Shown piece after piece: positions 51,406 through 59,597 of a DNA stretch of 64,000 nucleotides (positions within the stretch are counted from its first letter, which is position 1; each line of letters starts with the position of its first letter). This DNA is from Mycobacterium kyorinense (GTDB lineage Bacteria; Actinomycetota; Actinomycetes; Mycobacteriales; Mycobacteriaceae): assembly GCF_002101735.1 (NCBI RefSeq), contig NZ_LQPE01000176.1:16652-80651 (forward strand), read 5' to 3'. Made by a program: the position numbers and the translations under genes. The notes under the pieces were generated by a model. It saw only the letters and a program-made list of their open reading frames with translations, was not told where the DNA came from and did no database searches.

Positions 51406-51478
51406 CTACTCGCCGAGTGTGCGGTTCTATACGCGGGCGTCCGTGTGTCGCGTACGAAACCGCACACTCGACGAGCAG
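51406..51478 (+). terminator. Long imperfect hairpin between convergent genes
   Basis: CGAGTGTGCGGTT (51414-51426) pairs exactly with 51458-51470, and the stem continues outward (CTACTCGC with ACGAGCAG, two mismatches) and inward (TACGCG with CGCGTA). It lies between the stop of the amidase gene and the stop of the HAD gene, so it is likely a two-way terminator. Confidence 0.65.
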
Positions 51479-51480
51479 GG

Positions 51481-52296
51481 CTACAGCCACCAGCGTTCCA
51501 GCACCCGCGCGACCCCGTCGTCGGTGTTGGGCGCGGTGACCTCGTTGGCGGCGGCCACCGCCTCGGGATGCGCGTTGCCCATTGCCACGCCGTGGCCGGC
51601 CCGCAACAGCATCGGCACGTCGTTGGGCATGTCGCCGAATGCGACCACATCCTCGGCGGTGATGCCCAGCGGCCGGGCGATCTCGTCGATACCGGTGGCC
51701 TTGCTGAAGCCCAGCGGCACGATCTCGATCAGCCCGTTGTTGGTCGAATAGGTGATGTCGCCCTCGATCCCGATGTGCTTGGACAACTCCGCGGCCATGT
51801 CGGCGCTGCTGGCCCCGGCCTTGCGGATCAGCAGCTTGACGGCGGGAGCACTGAGCAGGTCTTCGATGGATACCTCGGTGTTGTCCGGGTTGAGCCAGGC
51901 GTGCTCGTAACCGGGTGAGCTGATGAACTGCGGCGTCGCGGTGTCGTGCGCACTGCGGCCGATCCGCTCGACGGCAAGCCCGGCGCCCGGAATGGCGCGG
52001 GTCGCGATCTCGGCCAGCTGGCCGAGGGTGTCGACGGCCAGGGTGTGCGCCGACACCACCCGGTCGGTGGCCGCGTCATAGATGACGGCGCCGTTGGCGC
52101 ACACCGCCATCGGAGCGAACCCGAGCTCGTCGACAACCGGCTGCACCCAGCGCGGCGGGCGTCCGGTGGCCAGGATGAACTTCGCCCCCGCCTCGACCGC
52201 AGCGTGGACGGCGTGGCGGGTGCGTGGGCTGATCCGTTCGCGGTCGTCGATCAGCGTGCCGTCCACGTCGCACGCGATGAGCGCCGGCAGTGTCAT
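51481..52296 (-). CDS. HAD-superfamily (Cof-type) phosphatase, Rv3813c-like
   Basis: A 271-residue HAD hydrolase. The nucleophile motif ACDVDGTLI has Asp9 and Asp11, the ATGRP segment is near residue 43, and the C-terminal motif GDMPNDVPML carries the metal-binding Asp residues. The cap (residues about 85-190) is of the C2B/Cof type, which acts on sugar phosphates or similar small substrates. The actual substrate is unknown. It is followed on the same strand by three acyltransferase genes upstream of it (transcribed toward it), 40 bp away. Confidence 0.92.
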   Translation of the reverse strand: MTLPALIACDVDGTLIDDRERISPRTRHAVHAAVEAGAKFILATGRPPRWVQPVVDELGFAPMAVCANGAVIYDAATDRVVSAHTLAVDTLGQLAEIATRAIPGAGLAVERIGRSAHDTATPQFISSPGYEHAWLNPDNTEVSIEDLLSAPAVKLLIRKAGASSADMAAELSKHIGIEGDITYSTNNGLIEIVPLGFSKATGIDEIARPLGITAEDVVAFGDMPNDVPMLLRAGHGVAMGNAHPEAVAAANEVTAPNTDDGVARVLERWWL

Positions 52297-52336
52297 CGTG
52301 GCGACCGGCTGTTACCGCCGTGCGGCGGCGGCGCGG

Positions 52337-53089
52337 TCACAGGCGGCTCACGCCCTGTTTGCGGGCCCGCTCCATCAATTCGGCGATCCGCAGCGCCTTG
52401 GACTCGTCGGGCGTCGGGGCGCTGCCGCCCAGCCGGCGGGGCACCCAGAACGCGCCTTCGGGATGCGGGTACTCGTCCTGCACCCGGTACAGCATCGACT
52501 TCATCGTGTCGCGCAGCCGGGCATTGAGCTCGTCGGCGCTGCCCCGCGGTTGCAGCGGCGCGCCCGCGGCGACCGTGATCGGGACCTTGTTGCGAAACAG
52601 GCGTGGCGGGTGGTCTTTCGGCCAGATCCGCTGTGCGCCCCAGACGATCATCGGGATGATCGGGACCTGCGCCTCCAGCGCCAGGCGGGCCGCGCCGGTT
52701 TTGAACGGCCGCAGCTCGAAGCTGCGGCTGATCGTCGCCTCCGGGTGTAACCCGACGAGTTCGCCGCGCTTCAGCTCGCGCACCGCCACCGCGTAGGCGT
52801 CGGATCCGTGGCTGCGGTCCACCGGAATGAGCTTGGCGTGCTTGATCACGTAGTTGACCGCCCGCACGTCCTGCATCTCGGCCTTGATCATGAACCGCAG
52901 CCGGCGTCGCCGTCGGTATGCGGCCAACGACGCCGGCAGCCAGTCGACATAGCTGGTGTGGTTGAGCGCCACCAGCGCGCCGCCGCGCTCGGGAATGTTC
53001 TCCAGGCCCTGGTAGGTGATCTTGGTGCCGTTCACCGCAACCAGTGGCGGGACGACGATCTCCATCATGCGGAAGAACGGTTCTGCCAT
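52337..53089 (-). CDS. PlsC-type acyltransferase (Rv3814c-like)
   Basis: A 250-residue 1-acylglycerol-3-phosphate-type acyltransferase with the catalytic NHTSYVD (HX4D) near residue 42 and the glycerol-phosphate site HPEATISRSF near residue 115. First member downstream in a tandem of three closely similar paralogues; it ends in a Lys/Arg-rich tail (MERARKQGVSRL). It may acylate phospholipid or cell-envelope glycolipid precursors. The three copies share the IVWGAQRIWxKDHP block. Confidence 0.9.
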   Translation of the reverse strand: MAEPFFRMMEIVVPPLVAVNGTKITYQGLENIPERGGALVALNHTSYVDWLPASLAAYRRRRRLRFMIKAEMQDVRAVNYVIKHAKLIPVDRSHGSDAYAVAVRELKRGELVGLHPEATISRSFELRPFKTGAARLALEAQVPIIPMIVWGAQRIWPKDHPPRLFRNKVPITVAAGAPLQPRGSADELNARLRDTMKSMLYRVQDEYPHPEGAFWVPRRLGGSAPTPDESKALRIAELMERARKQGVSRL

Positions 53090-53101
53090 CTCATGCTCCT
53101 G

Positions 53102-53851
53102 TTACGGCTCGGGCTCTGCCCGGTTGCGGGCACGCGCGGCCCGTTCGGCCTCCTCGAGAACTTTGGCCTCCGCCAGGGTAGGCGCGCCACCGCCGAGCCG
53201 ACGCGGCACCCAGAAGACGCCCGGCGGATGTGGATAGTCCTCCTGCACCCGGTGCAGCAACGCGGTCATCTCGTCGTGCAACTGGGCTTCGAGCTGTTCG
53301 ACGTCGCCGCGCGGCGCAAGCGGCGCACCGGCAGCGACCGTGATCGGGATCTTCTTGCGGCCGAGGTTTCGCGGGTGGTCCTTGGTCCAGATGCGGTGCG
53401 CGCCCCAGACGATCAACGGAACGATCGGCACCTGCGCCTCCAGCGCCAGGCGGGCGGCGCCGGTTTTGAATTCCTTGAGCTCGAAGCTTCGGCTGATCGT
53501 CGCCTCGGGATAGACGCCGACCATCTCCCCCTCGCGCAGCCGCTGCAGCGCCACCGCGTACGCGTCCCGCCCTGCTGCGCGGTTCACCGGGATCGTCTTG
53601 GTGTGCCGGATCAGGAAGTCGACCACCTTCACCTGCTGCATCTCGGCCTTGATCATGTAGCGGATCCGGCGGCCGCGGCGATGCAGGGCCAGGCCGGCGG
53701 GCAAAAAGTCGACGTAGCTGGTGTGGTTGATCGCGATGACGGCCCCGCCGCTGACCGGAATGTTCTCCAGGCCCTCGAAGGAGATCGGGCTGCCGACGGC
53801 CTTGATGACCGCTTTGGCAGTGATCTCGAGCGCGCGGAATACCGGTTCCAT
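53102..53851 (-). CDS. PlsC-type acyltransferase (Rv3815c-like)
   Basis: Middle copy of the acyltransferase tandem; 249 residues, with NHTSYVD near residue 40 and YPEATISRSF near 113. ATG 53851 (EPVFRALEITAK) is chosen because it aligns with the starts of the two neighbours; the longer frame to 54190 overlaps the third copy. It ends 12 bp before the next ATG downstream, so the three are one operon. The C-terminus is Ala/Arg/Glu-rich. Confidence 0.9.
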   Translation of the reverse strand: MEPVFRALEITAKAVIKAVGSPISFEGLENIPVSGGAVIAINHTSYVDFLPAGLALHRRGRRIRYMIKAEMQQVKVVDFLIRHTKTIPVNRAAGRDAYAVALQRLREGEMVGVYPEATISRSFELKEFKTGAARLALEAQVPIVPLIVWGAHRIWTKDHPRNLGRKKIPITVAAGAPLAPRGDVEQLEAQLHDEMTALLHRVQEDYPHPPGVFWVPRRLGGGAPTLAEAKVLEEAERAARARNRAEPEP

Positions 53852-53871
53852 ACAGCTACCCCGGCGCTGCC

Positions 53872-54639
53872 TTAAGGTTCGGGGCGGAGTCGGGCCGCCC
53901 GGGCGGCGGCTCGCCGGGTGGCTTCCTCGGCGTCCAGCCGGGCGGCCTCGGCCAGCGACGGGGCGCCGCCGCCGAGGCGGTGCGGAACCCAGAACTCGCC
54001 GGCCGGATGCGGTCCGTACGCGTCTTGCACCCGCTCCAGCAAATGCTGCATCCGGGAATGCAGCAATTTCGTCAACTCCGGTGCGGCCAGGGTGGGCTGG
54101 ATGGGCTCGCCGACCGCCACCGCGATCAGCACCTTGGGACGAAGCAGCTTCTTCGGATGGTCTTTGGTCCAGATGCGCTGGGCGCCCCACACGATGTGCG
54201 GGATGATCGGCACGCCGGCCGCGATGGCCATCCGGGCAGCGCCGGACTTGAGGTCTTTGATCTCGAAGCTTCGGCTGATCGTCGCCTCCGGGTACACCCC
54301 GACCAGTTCACCCGCCTTGAGGGCGGCGACCGCGGCCTCGAACGAGGCAGCGCCGCTTTCCCGGTCCACCGGGATGTGCCGGCAGCCGCGCATGATCGGG
54401 CCGGAAACCTTGTGGTCGAACACTTCCTGCTTGGCCATGAACCGCACCTTGCGGCCGAGACCCTGCTTGTAGGCGGGTAGCCCGGCGAAGGTGAAGTCGA
54501 AGTAGCTGGTGTGGTTGATCGCGATGACGGCTCCGCCGGTCTCGGGCAGGTGCTCCACCCCGCTGACAGTGAATCGCAAACCCTGCAATCGCCACGTCAG
54601 CCGGGCAAGCTGAATGACCGTCCCGTACACCGGTTCCAC
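53872..54639 (-). CDS. PlsC-type acyltransferase (Rv3816c-like)
   Basis: First-transcribed copy of the tandem; 255 residues, with NHTSYFD near residue 40 and YPEATISRSF near 113. GTG 54639 (EPVYGTVIQLAR) is preferred because it matches the other two copies; the ORF continues to 55143 but there it overlaps the divergent kinase gene. Its Arg/Ala-rich C-terminus parallels its neighbours. The 61-bp gap to the divergent gene at 54701 contains TAATATTTT, a possible promoter element. Confidence 0.88.
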   Translation of the reverse strand: MEPVYGTVIQLARLTWRLQGLRFTVSGVEHLPETGGAVIAINHTSYFDFTFAGLPAYKQGLGRKVRFMAKQEVFDHKVSGPIMRGCRHIPVDRESGAASFEAAVAALKAGELVGVYPEATISRSFEIKDLKSGAARMAIAAGVPIIPHIVWGAQRIWTKDHPKKLLRPKVLIAVAVGEPIQPTLAAPELTKLLHSRMQHLLERVQDAYGPHPAGEFWVPHRLGGGAPSLAEAARLDAEEATRRAAARAARLRPEP

Positions 54640-54700
54640 GCCGTCAACCCTAATATTTTCGGTTGCGGCCGCGCCCACTGCTGCAAAAAGATGTTCCACC

Positions 54701-55405
54701 GTGACCGTTCCCGCGACCCCGCTGCCCGTGCCCGCCGTGGTCCGCCGCATCGCGGACGGCAGATCGGTCCACCCGGTCTGGGTCAACGAGTTGGGCGGTG
54801 TCACGTTCCGGGTGGGCGACGACTTCGTGAAGGTCTCCCCCACCGACGTGGTCGGCGAGGCTCGGCGGCTGCGGTGGGCGCGGCGGTATGTGCAGGTGCC
54901 GGAGGTGCTCGGCGTCGGCGACGCCTGGTTGCACACCCGCGGGCTGCCGGGCCGCTCCGCGGTGGATCCGCGCTGGCTATCCGAAGCGGCGGCGGCGATA
55001 CGGGCGATCGCGACGGGTCTGCGGATGCTGCACGACCAATTGCCCACGCGGTCATGCCCATTCGACTGGTCGGCGGGCAGCCGGCTGGCGCTGCGAGCAG
55101 CCGAGCAGCGCGCCGCCCTGGGTGAGCCGCCGTCCGTGGACAAGTTGGTGGTCTGTCACGGCGACGCGTGCGCCCCCAACACCCTGATCGACGACGACGG
55201 CCGCTGCTGCGGGCACGTCGACCTCGGTGACCTCGGCGTGGCTGACCGGTGGGCCGACCTGGCGGTGGCCACCCTGTCGCTGCAATGGAACTATCCGGGC
55301 CGGTGCTGGGACGACGAGTTCTTCGCCGCCTACGGCGTCGACCCGGACCCACTGCGCATCGACTATTACCGGCGGCTGTGGAGCAGCGACAACGATCGCC
55401 GCTAG
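54701..55405 (+). CDS. Aminoglycoside-phosphotransferase-fold kinase (Rv3817-like)
   Basis: A 234-residue APH-family kinase: the catalytic loop HGDACAPNTLID (Brenner motif, near residue 155) and the metal Asp in CGHVDLGDLGVADR are present, with a short N-lobe including FVKVSP. The N-lobe is small, as in the M. tuberculosis equivalent, and the protein's natural substrate is unknown; the fold does not prove aminoglycoside resistance. GTG 54701 is chosen to avoid overlapping the divergent acyltransferase start at 54639; a longer frame from 54614 exists. Confidence 0.82.
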   Translation: MTVPATPLPVPAVVRRIADGRSVHPVWVNELGGVTFRVGDDFVKVSPTDVVGEARRLRWARRYVQVPEVLGVGDAWLHTRGLPGRSAVDPRWLSEAAAAIRAIATGLRMLHDQLPTRSCPFDWSAGSRLALRAAEQRAALGEPPSVDKLVVCHGDACAPNTLIDDDGRCCGHVDLGDLGVADRWADLAVATLSLQWNYPGRCWDDEFFAAYGVDPDPLRIDYYRRLWSSDNDRR

Positions 55406-55416
55406 GCTGTCGCCCG

Positions 55417-56967
55417 ATGCAGGTCACCAGTGTCGGCCACGCCGGCTTCCGGATCGAGACCCGGGCGGGCAGCATTCTGTGCGACCCGTGGGTCAACCCT
55501 GCCTACTTCGCCTCGTGGTTCCCGTTCCCCGACAACAGCGGCCTGGACTGGGACGCGCTGGGCGATTGCGACTATCTCTACGTCTCGCACCTGCACAAGG
55601 ACCACTTCGACGCCAGGCTGCTCGCCAAGCACGTCAACAAGGACGCCGTGGTGCTGCTACCGGAGTATCCGGTGCCGGACTTGCGGAATGAGTTGGAAAA
55701 GCTGGACTTTCACCGGTTCTTCGAGACCGCTGACTCGCAGGTGCACCGGGTCGGCGGGCCGAAGGGCGACCTCGACATCATGATCATCGCCCTGCGGGCA
55801 CCGGCCGACGGACCGATCGGCGACTCGGCGCTGGTGGTCTCCGACGGCCAGACGACGGTGTTCAACATGAACGACGCCCGGCCCGTCGACCTCGACGTGC
55901 TGCATTCGGCGTTCGGCCACGTCGACGTGCACATGCTGCAGTACTCCGGCGCGATCTGGTACCCGATGGTCTACGACATGCCGGCGCGGGCCAAGGAGGC
56001 GTTCGGCAGCCAGAAGCGGCAACGCCAGATGGACCGCGCCCGCCAGTACATCGCGCAGGTCGGCGCCACCTGGGTGATCCCGTCAGCCGGGCCGCCGTGC
56101 TTTTTGGATCCCGAACTGCGCCACCTCAACGACGACCACGGTGATCCGGCCAACATCTTCCCCGACCAGATGGTATTCCTCGACCAGATGCGGGCGCACG
56201 GGCACGACCGCGGGCTGCTGATGATGCCCGGATCGACTGCGGAATTCTCTGGTACACAATTGAATTCGCTACGCCATCCGCTGCCCACCGACCAAGTCGA
56301 GGCGATCTTCACCACCGCCAAAGCCGACTACATCGCCGACTACGCGGGGCGGATGGCCCCGGTGCTGGCGGCGGAGAAGGCCCGCTGGGCGCCGGCCGCC
56401 GGGGAGTCGCTGCTGGAACCGCTGCGCACGGCGTTCGAGCCGATCATGTCGGCCAGCGACGAGATCTGCGACGGCATCGGCTATCCCGTCGAACTGCGGC
56501 TCGGCCCGCAAACCGTCGTGCTCGACTTTCCGAAACGTACTGTGCGCGAGCCGATTCCGGACGAGAAGTTCCGCTACGGCTTCGAGATCCCGCCGGAATT
56601 GGTGCGCACCGTGCTGCGCGACGACGAACCCGACTGGGTCAACACCATCTTCTTGTCCACCCGGTTCAAGGCGTGGCGGGTCGGCGGCTACAACGAGTAC
56701 CTGTACACCTTCTTCAAATGCCTGACCGACGAGCGCATCGCCTACGCCGACGGCTGGTTCGCCGAAACCCACGACGACACCGCGTCGATCACGCTGGAAG
56801 GCTGGCAGATGCAGCGCCGCTGCCCGCATCTGAAGGCCGACCTGTCGAAGTTCGGTGTGGTGGAAGGCAACACGCTGACTTGCAACCTGCACGGTTGGCA
56901 ATGGAATCTGGAGAACGGTCGCTGCCTCACCGCGCGCGGTCACGAACTTCGGTGTTCGCGGCTGTGA
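55417..56967 (+). CDS. Metallo-beta-lactamase-fold protein with a C-terminal Rieske-type domain (Rv3818-like)
   Basis: A 516-residue protein, identical in length to Rv3818. The N-terminal part (1-300) is a UlaG-type MBL fold with SHLHKDHFD near residue 58. The last 80 residues hold a Rieske [2Fe-2S] ligand set: CPHLKADL and CNLHGWQW (C-x-H and C-x-x-H). The combination resembles CMP-N-acetylneuraminate hydroxylase-type proteins. It could oxidise a sugar nucleotide or lipid, but no substrate is known. It ends in a 4-bp GTGA overlap with the next gene. Confidence 0.9.
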   Translation: MQVTSVGHAGFRIETRAGSILCDPWVNPAYFASWFPFPDNSGLDWDALGDCDYLYVSHLHKDHFDARLLAKHVNKDAVVLLPEYPVPDLRNELEKLDFHRFFETADSQVHRVGGPKGDLDIMIIALRAPADGPIGDSALVVSDGQTTVFNMNDARPVDLDVLHSAFGHVDVHMLQYSGAIWYPMVYDMPARAKEAFGSQKRQRQMDRARQYIAQVGATWVIPSAGPPCFLDPELRHLNDDHGDPANIFPDQMVFLDQMRAHGHDRGLLMMPGSTAEFSGTQLNSLRHPLPTDQVEAIFTTAKADYIADYAGRMAPVLAAEKARWAPAAGESLLEPLRTAFEPIMSASDEICDGIGYPVELRLGPQTVVLDFPKRTVREPIPDEKFRYGFEIPPELVRTVLRDDEPDWVNTIFLSTRFKAWRVGGYNEYLYTFFKCLTDERIAYADGWFAETHDDTASITLEGWQMQRRCPHLKADLSKFGVVEGNTLTCNLHGWQWNLENGRCLTARGHELRCSRL

Positions 56968-57299
56968 GCGCCCCGCAGCATTACGACGACGGCCTGGTCC
57001 AGTTGGATCGGGAGGCAATCACCTTGCGCCGCTACCACTTTCCGTCGGGCACCTCGAAGGTCATCGCGCTGAGCACGGTGCGGGGATACAAGGCCGAGCC
57101 GCTGGGCCTGTTCATGCACCGGTTCCGGATCTGGGGCAGCTCGGATTTACGGCGCTGGTTGCCGCTGGACGTGCGCCGGCCGTTCAAGTCGACGTTGATC
57201 ACGCTCGACGTGCCGGGCACCCGACCCAGCCCCGCGTTCACCCCGGAGCACCCCGAAGAGTTCACCGCGCTGCTCGACGAGCTGCTGGACAAGCGCTAG
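56964..57299 (+). CDS. Conserved hypothetical protein (Rv3819-like)
   Basis: A 111-residue soluble protein, the same length as Rv3819, starting at GTG 56964 inside the stop of the MBL-Rieske gene. It begins SAPQHYDDGLVQLDREAITLRRYHFPSGTSKVI and resembles small PH-like proteins with beta strands. Its tight coupling suggests it works with the upstream enzyme, perhaps as a partner. It converges on the FAD-oxidoreductase gene, sharing CTAG at 57296-57299. Confidence 0.85.
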   Translation: MSAPQHYDDGLVQLDREAITLRRYHFPSGTSKVIALSTVRGYKAEPLGLFMHRFRIWGSSDLRRWLPLDVRRPFKSTLITLDVPGTRPSPAFTPEHPEEFTALLDELLDKR

Positions 57300-58858
57300 C
57301 GGCCCACGTCCGCCAGCGCTTGATGGGCGGCGTTATAGCCCGGGATGAACGTGATCCCCGGCCCGCCGTGACATCCCGCACTACCGAGGTAGAGCCCCTC
57401 CATCGGGATAGGCTGCCCGAGAAACCCTTTCGGGCCGGGCCGGTTGGGGCCGATTTGGTCGGGGTTCAGCAGCCCATGGCAGTAATCGCCGCCGGGCGCG
57501 CTGAACATCGTGCCCATGTGCTTGGGCGTAAAGGTGGTGTGCCGGATGATGCTGCGCTCGAAATTTGGTGCCAGCCTGGTGATCTTGTCGATCACCCGCT
57601 GGCCCATTTCAACCTTGGCCCGGCCGTAATCGACCCCGCCCTCGATCGGGAACCACAACGCGAAGGCCGACGCGGCGTGCTTGCCGTCCGGCGCCAGGTC
57701 CGGGTCGTTCTGCGACGGGATCTGTAGCACCACCGTCGGGTCGGCCGGCACGACTCCGCGGCGGCAATCCTGCCACTGCTGCTGGACTTCCTCCGGCGTA
57801 CAGAACAATCCGATCGACGCCTGCATGGCGGGGTCACTGAGCGCCTGGTAGGGCGCCGCGAAGGCCGGGGGCTCCTCGAGCGCGAAGTGCATCTGCAGGT
57901 AACTGCCGCGGTGGTCGACGCGGCCGTAGCGTTCCCGGATATCGGCAGGCAACGCGGCGGGATCGACCAACTCGTTCAGCGTGAGGTCGGGCGCGATGCC
58001 GGAGACGACGACAGGCGCGGTCACCGTGTCGCCGGCCTCGGTGCGCACGCCGCGTACCCGGCCGTCGGCGACAAGGATTTCGGCCACCTTGGTGCGCAAC
58101 CGGACTTCGCCGCCGTCGCTCTCCAGTTGCTTGCACAGATGCGCTGTCAGCGCGCCGATGCCGCCGCGCAGCTTTTTCATCTGCATCGTGTCGCCGTCGG
58201 GAACGCCGAGCCCGAAGGCGAGCGCGGCTGCGCTGCCCGGGGTGGCAGGCCCGCGGTAAAGGGTGTTGACGGCCAGCACGGTCATCGAGCCGCGCAGCGC
58301 GCCGTGTTTCTCGCGGTCGGGCAGATAGCGGTCCAGCACGTCGGTAACCGAGCCGAACAACATCTCATTGATCGCAGCGCGTTCGAATTCGTTTGTGGCA
58401 CAGGCATACATCTCGTCGAGCGACTTGGGCGGCGCGCCGGCGTCGAACCGGCCCAGCGCGCGGGTGGGTGCCTGGCTCCAGGCCATCAGCCCCGCCATGC
58501 CGTTCACAGCGTCGGCGCCGTGGACCTCGCCCAGATGGGTGAACAGCTTGATCGGGTCGCTGTATTGGACCAGCGGCTCGTCGCCGACGCCGCGCACCGC
58601 CACCGACATGACGTCGAGGTCGACGGTGGGCAGGTTGCCCAGTCCCAACTCGTTGGCGACCACCGGCGCCGTGGGGAACTGCACCGACCCGGCGATCTCG
58701 AAGTGGTAGCCGTCGAACAACTCGACCGTCGACGCCATGCCACCGGCATACAGCTTCGATTCCAGGCACACGGTGCGCAGTCCGGCGCGCTGCAGGATCA
58801 CCGCCGCGGCCAATCCGTTGTGCCCGGCACCAATCACGATCGCGTCGTAGTCGGTCAT
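57296..58858 (-). CDS. FAD-dependent oxidoreductase, phytoene-desaturase-like (Rv3829c-like)
   Basis: A 520-residue flavoprotein with the N-terminal FAD motif IVIGAGHNGLAAA (residues 7-19) and the CrtI/NAD(P)-binding-8 pattern ESKLYAGGMASTVE; the C-terminal motif is GSAGCHGGPGITFIPGYNAA. It may desaturate or oxidise a lipid; substrate unknown. ATG 58858 is chosen because it begins the FAD strand; the longer frame to 58975 overlaps the TetR gene. A copy of the TetR operator lies directly upstream (58907-58926), so it is probably controlled by the regulator encoded next to it. Confidence 0.9.
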   Translation of the reverse strand: MTDYDAIVIGAGHNGLAAAVILQRAGLRTVCLESKLYAGGMASTVELFDGYHFEIAGSVQFPTAPVVANELGLGNLPTVDLDVMSVAVRGVGDEPLVQYSDPIKLFTHLGEVHGADAVNGMAGLMAWSQAPTRALGRFDAGAPPKSLDEMYACATNEFERAAINEMLFGSVTDVLDRYLPDREKHGALRGSMTVLAVNTLYRGPATPGSAAALAFGLGVPDGDTMQMKKLRGGIGALTAHLCKQLESDGGEVRLRTKVAEILVADGRVRGVRTEAGDTVTAPVVVSGIAPDLTLNELVDPAALPADIRERYGRVDHRGSYLQMHFALEEPPAFAAPYQALSDPAMQASIGLFCTPEEVQQQWQDCRRGVVPADPTVVLQIPSQNDPDLAPDGKHAASAFALWFPIEGGVDYGRAKVEMGQRVIDKITRLAPNFERSIIRHTTFTPKHMGTMFSAPGGDYCHGLLNPDQIGPNRPGPKGFLGQPIPMEGLYLGSAGCHGGPGITFIPGYNAAHQALADVGR

Positions 58859-58906
58859 CGGTTCCGCCTTTCCTGCCCTGCTGCGCAGGCTGACACGGAT
58901 CCAATG

Positions 58907-58926
58907 TTTTGTCAATTGTGACGAAA
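58907..58926 (-). promoter_or_regulatory. TetR operator copy 1, before the oxidoreductase gene
   Basis: TTTTGTCAA-TTG-TGACGAAA, an imperfect inverted repeat, ends right at the tetR stop codon and 49 bases before the oxidoreductase start. It matches the second copy at 59552-59571 in all but the three central bases. Confidence 0.7.
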
Positions 58927-59529
58927 CTAGGCGGAGGTGGGGCCGTTTCGCAACGACTCCAGGGCCGCGTGACACATCCGGGCGAGCTCGCCCAGCGATC
59001 GATCGTCGCCGAGCATCCAGAACTCCATCGCGCCGAACACCGCGGCGGCGATGCAGCGGGCGGTCACCATCGCGTGCAACCGCGCATCCGCTGTCATGTC
59101 CGCGGTGCAGCTACGTCGGTGCAGCTGCTCCTGGATGGCGTCGGCGAAGTCGGCCTGGACCTCCTGCATGTGGCGGACGATGCGGCCGGGGTCGAGTTCG
59201 CCGCCCCGCAGGGCGGCGACTTTGGTCACGGCCTCAACGTCGTAGGGAAACGAGAAGATGGCGGTTTGGACGGACTCGATGATCGGCTCGTCGGCAGGTC
59301 TGGCATCCAGTGCGGCGCGAAACCACTTCAACCCGGTGTAATCGGCAAACAACAGATCGTGTTTGGAGGTGAAGTGCCGATAGAACGTCCGCAGCGATAC
59401 TCCGGCGTCCGCCGCGATCTGCTCGGCCGACGTATCTTCGACGCCCTGGGCCAGGAATCGCACCTGCGCGGCCTGGATCAGTGCCTCGCGGGTGCGTTCG
59501 CTGCGCGCCGTCCGCGCGGGTCTGGCCAT
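58927..59529 (-). CDS. TetR-family regulator (Rv3830c-like)
   Basis: A 200-residue TetR regulator: the HTH lies in residues 10-60 (TREALIQAAQ, DTSAEQIAADAGVSLRTFYRHF). It is encoded between the oxidoreductase gene downstream and a divergent membrane gene upstream. Near-identical 20-base operators lie on both sides of the gene, one overlapping its own promoter region, so it probably represses itself, the membrane gene and the oxidoreductase. Confidence 0.93.
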   Translation of the reverse strand: MARPARTARSERTREALIQAAQVRFLAQGVEDTSAEQIAADAGVSLRTFYRHFTSKHDLLFADYTGLKWFRAALDARPADEPIIESVQTAIFSFPYDVEAVTKVAALRGGELDPGRIVRHMQEVQADFADAIQEQLHRRSCTADMTADARLHAMVTARCIAAAVFGAMEFWMLGDDRSLGELARMCHAALESLRNGPTSA

Positions 59530-59551
59530 GCCAGTACGGTACCTCGCTAAG

Positions 59552-59571
59552 TTTCGTCAATCTTGACAAAA
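59552..59571 (+). promoter_or_regulatory. TetR operator copy 2, between tetR and the divergent membrane gene
   Basis: On the minus strand TTTTGTCAA-GAT-TGACGAAA, identical to copy 1 except for the centre. It lies 22 bases upstream of the tetR ATG and 26 bases upstream of the divergent ATG at 59598, so one site could control both genes. Confidence 0.72.
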
Positions 59572-59597
59572 GTGCGAGCGGTGCCGAGACTGCCGAC

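Noticed and set aside
53852..54190. Longer start for the middle acyltransferase
   Set aside because: It would overlap the first acyltransferase gene; ATG 53851 aligns with the starts of both paralogues.
54701..55405. Aminoglycoside resistance gene
   Set aside because: The APH fold alone does not show resistance; the gene is a conserved neighbour in the chromosome of M. tuberculosis as well.
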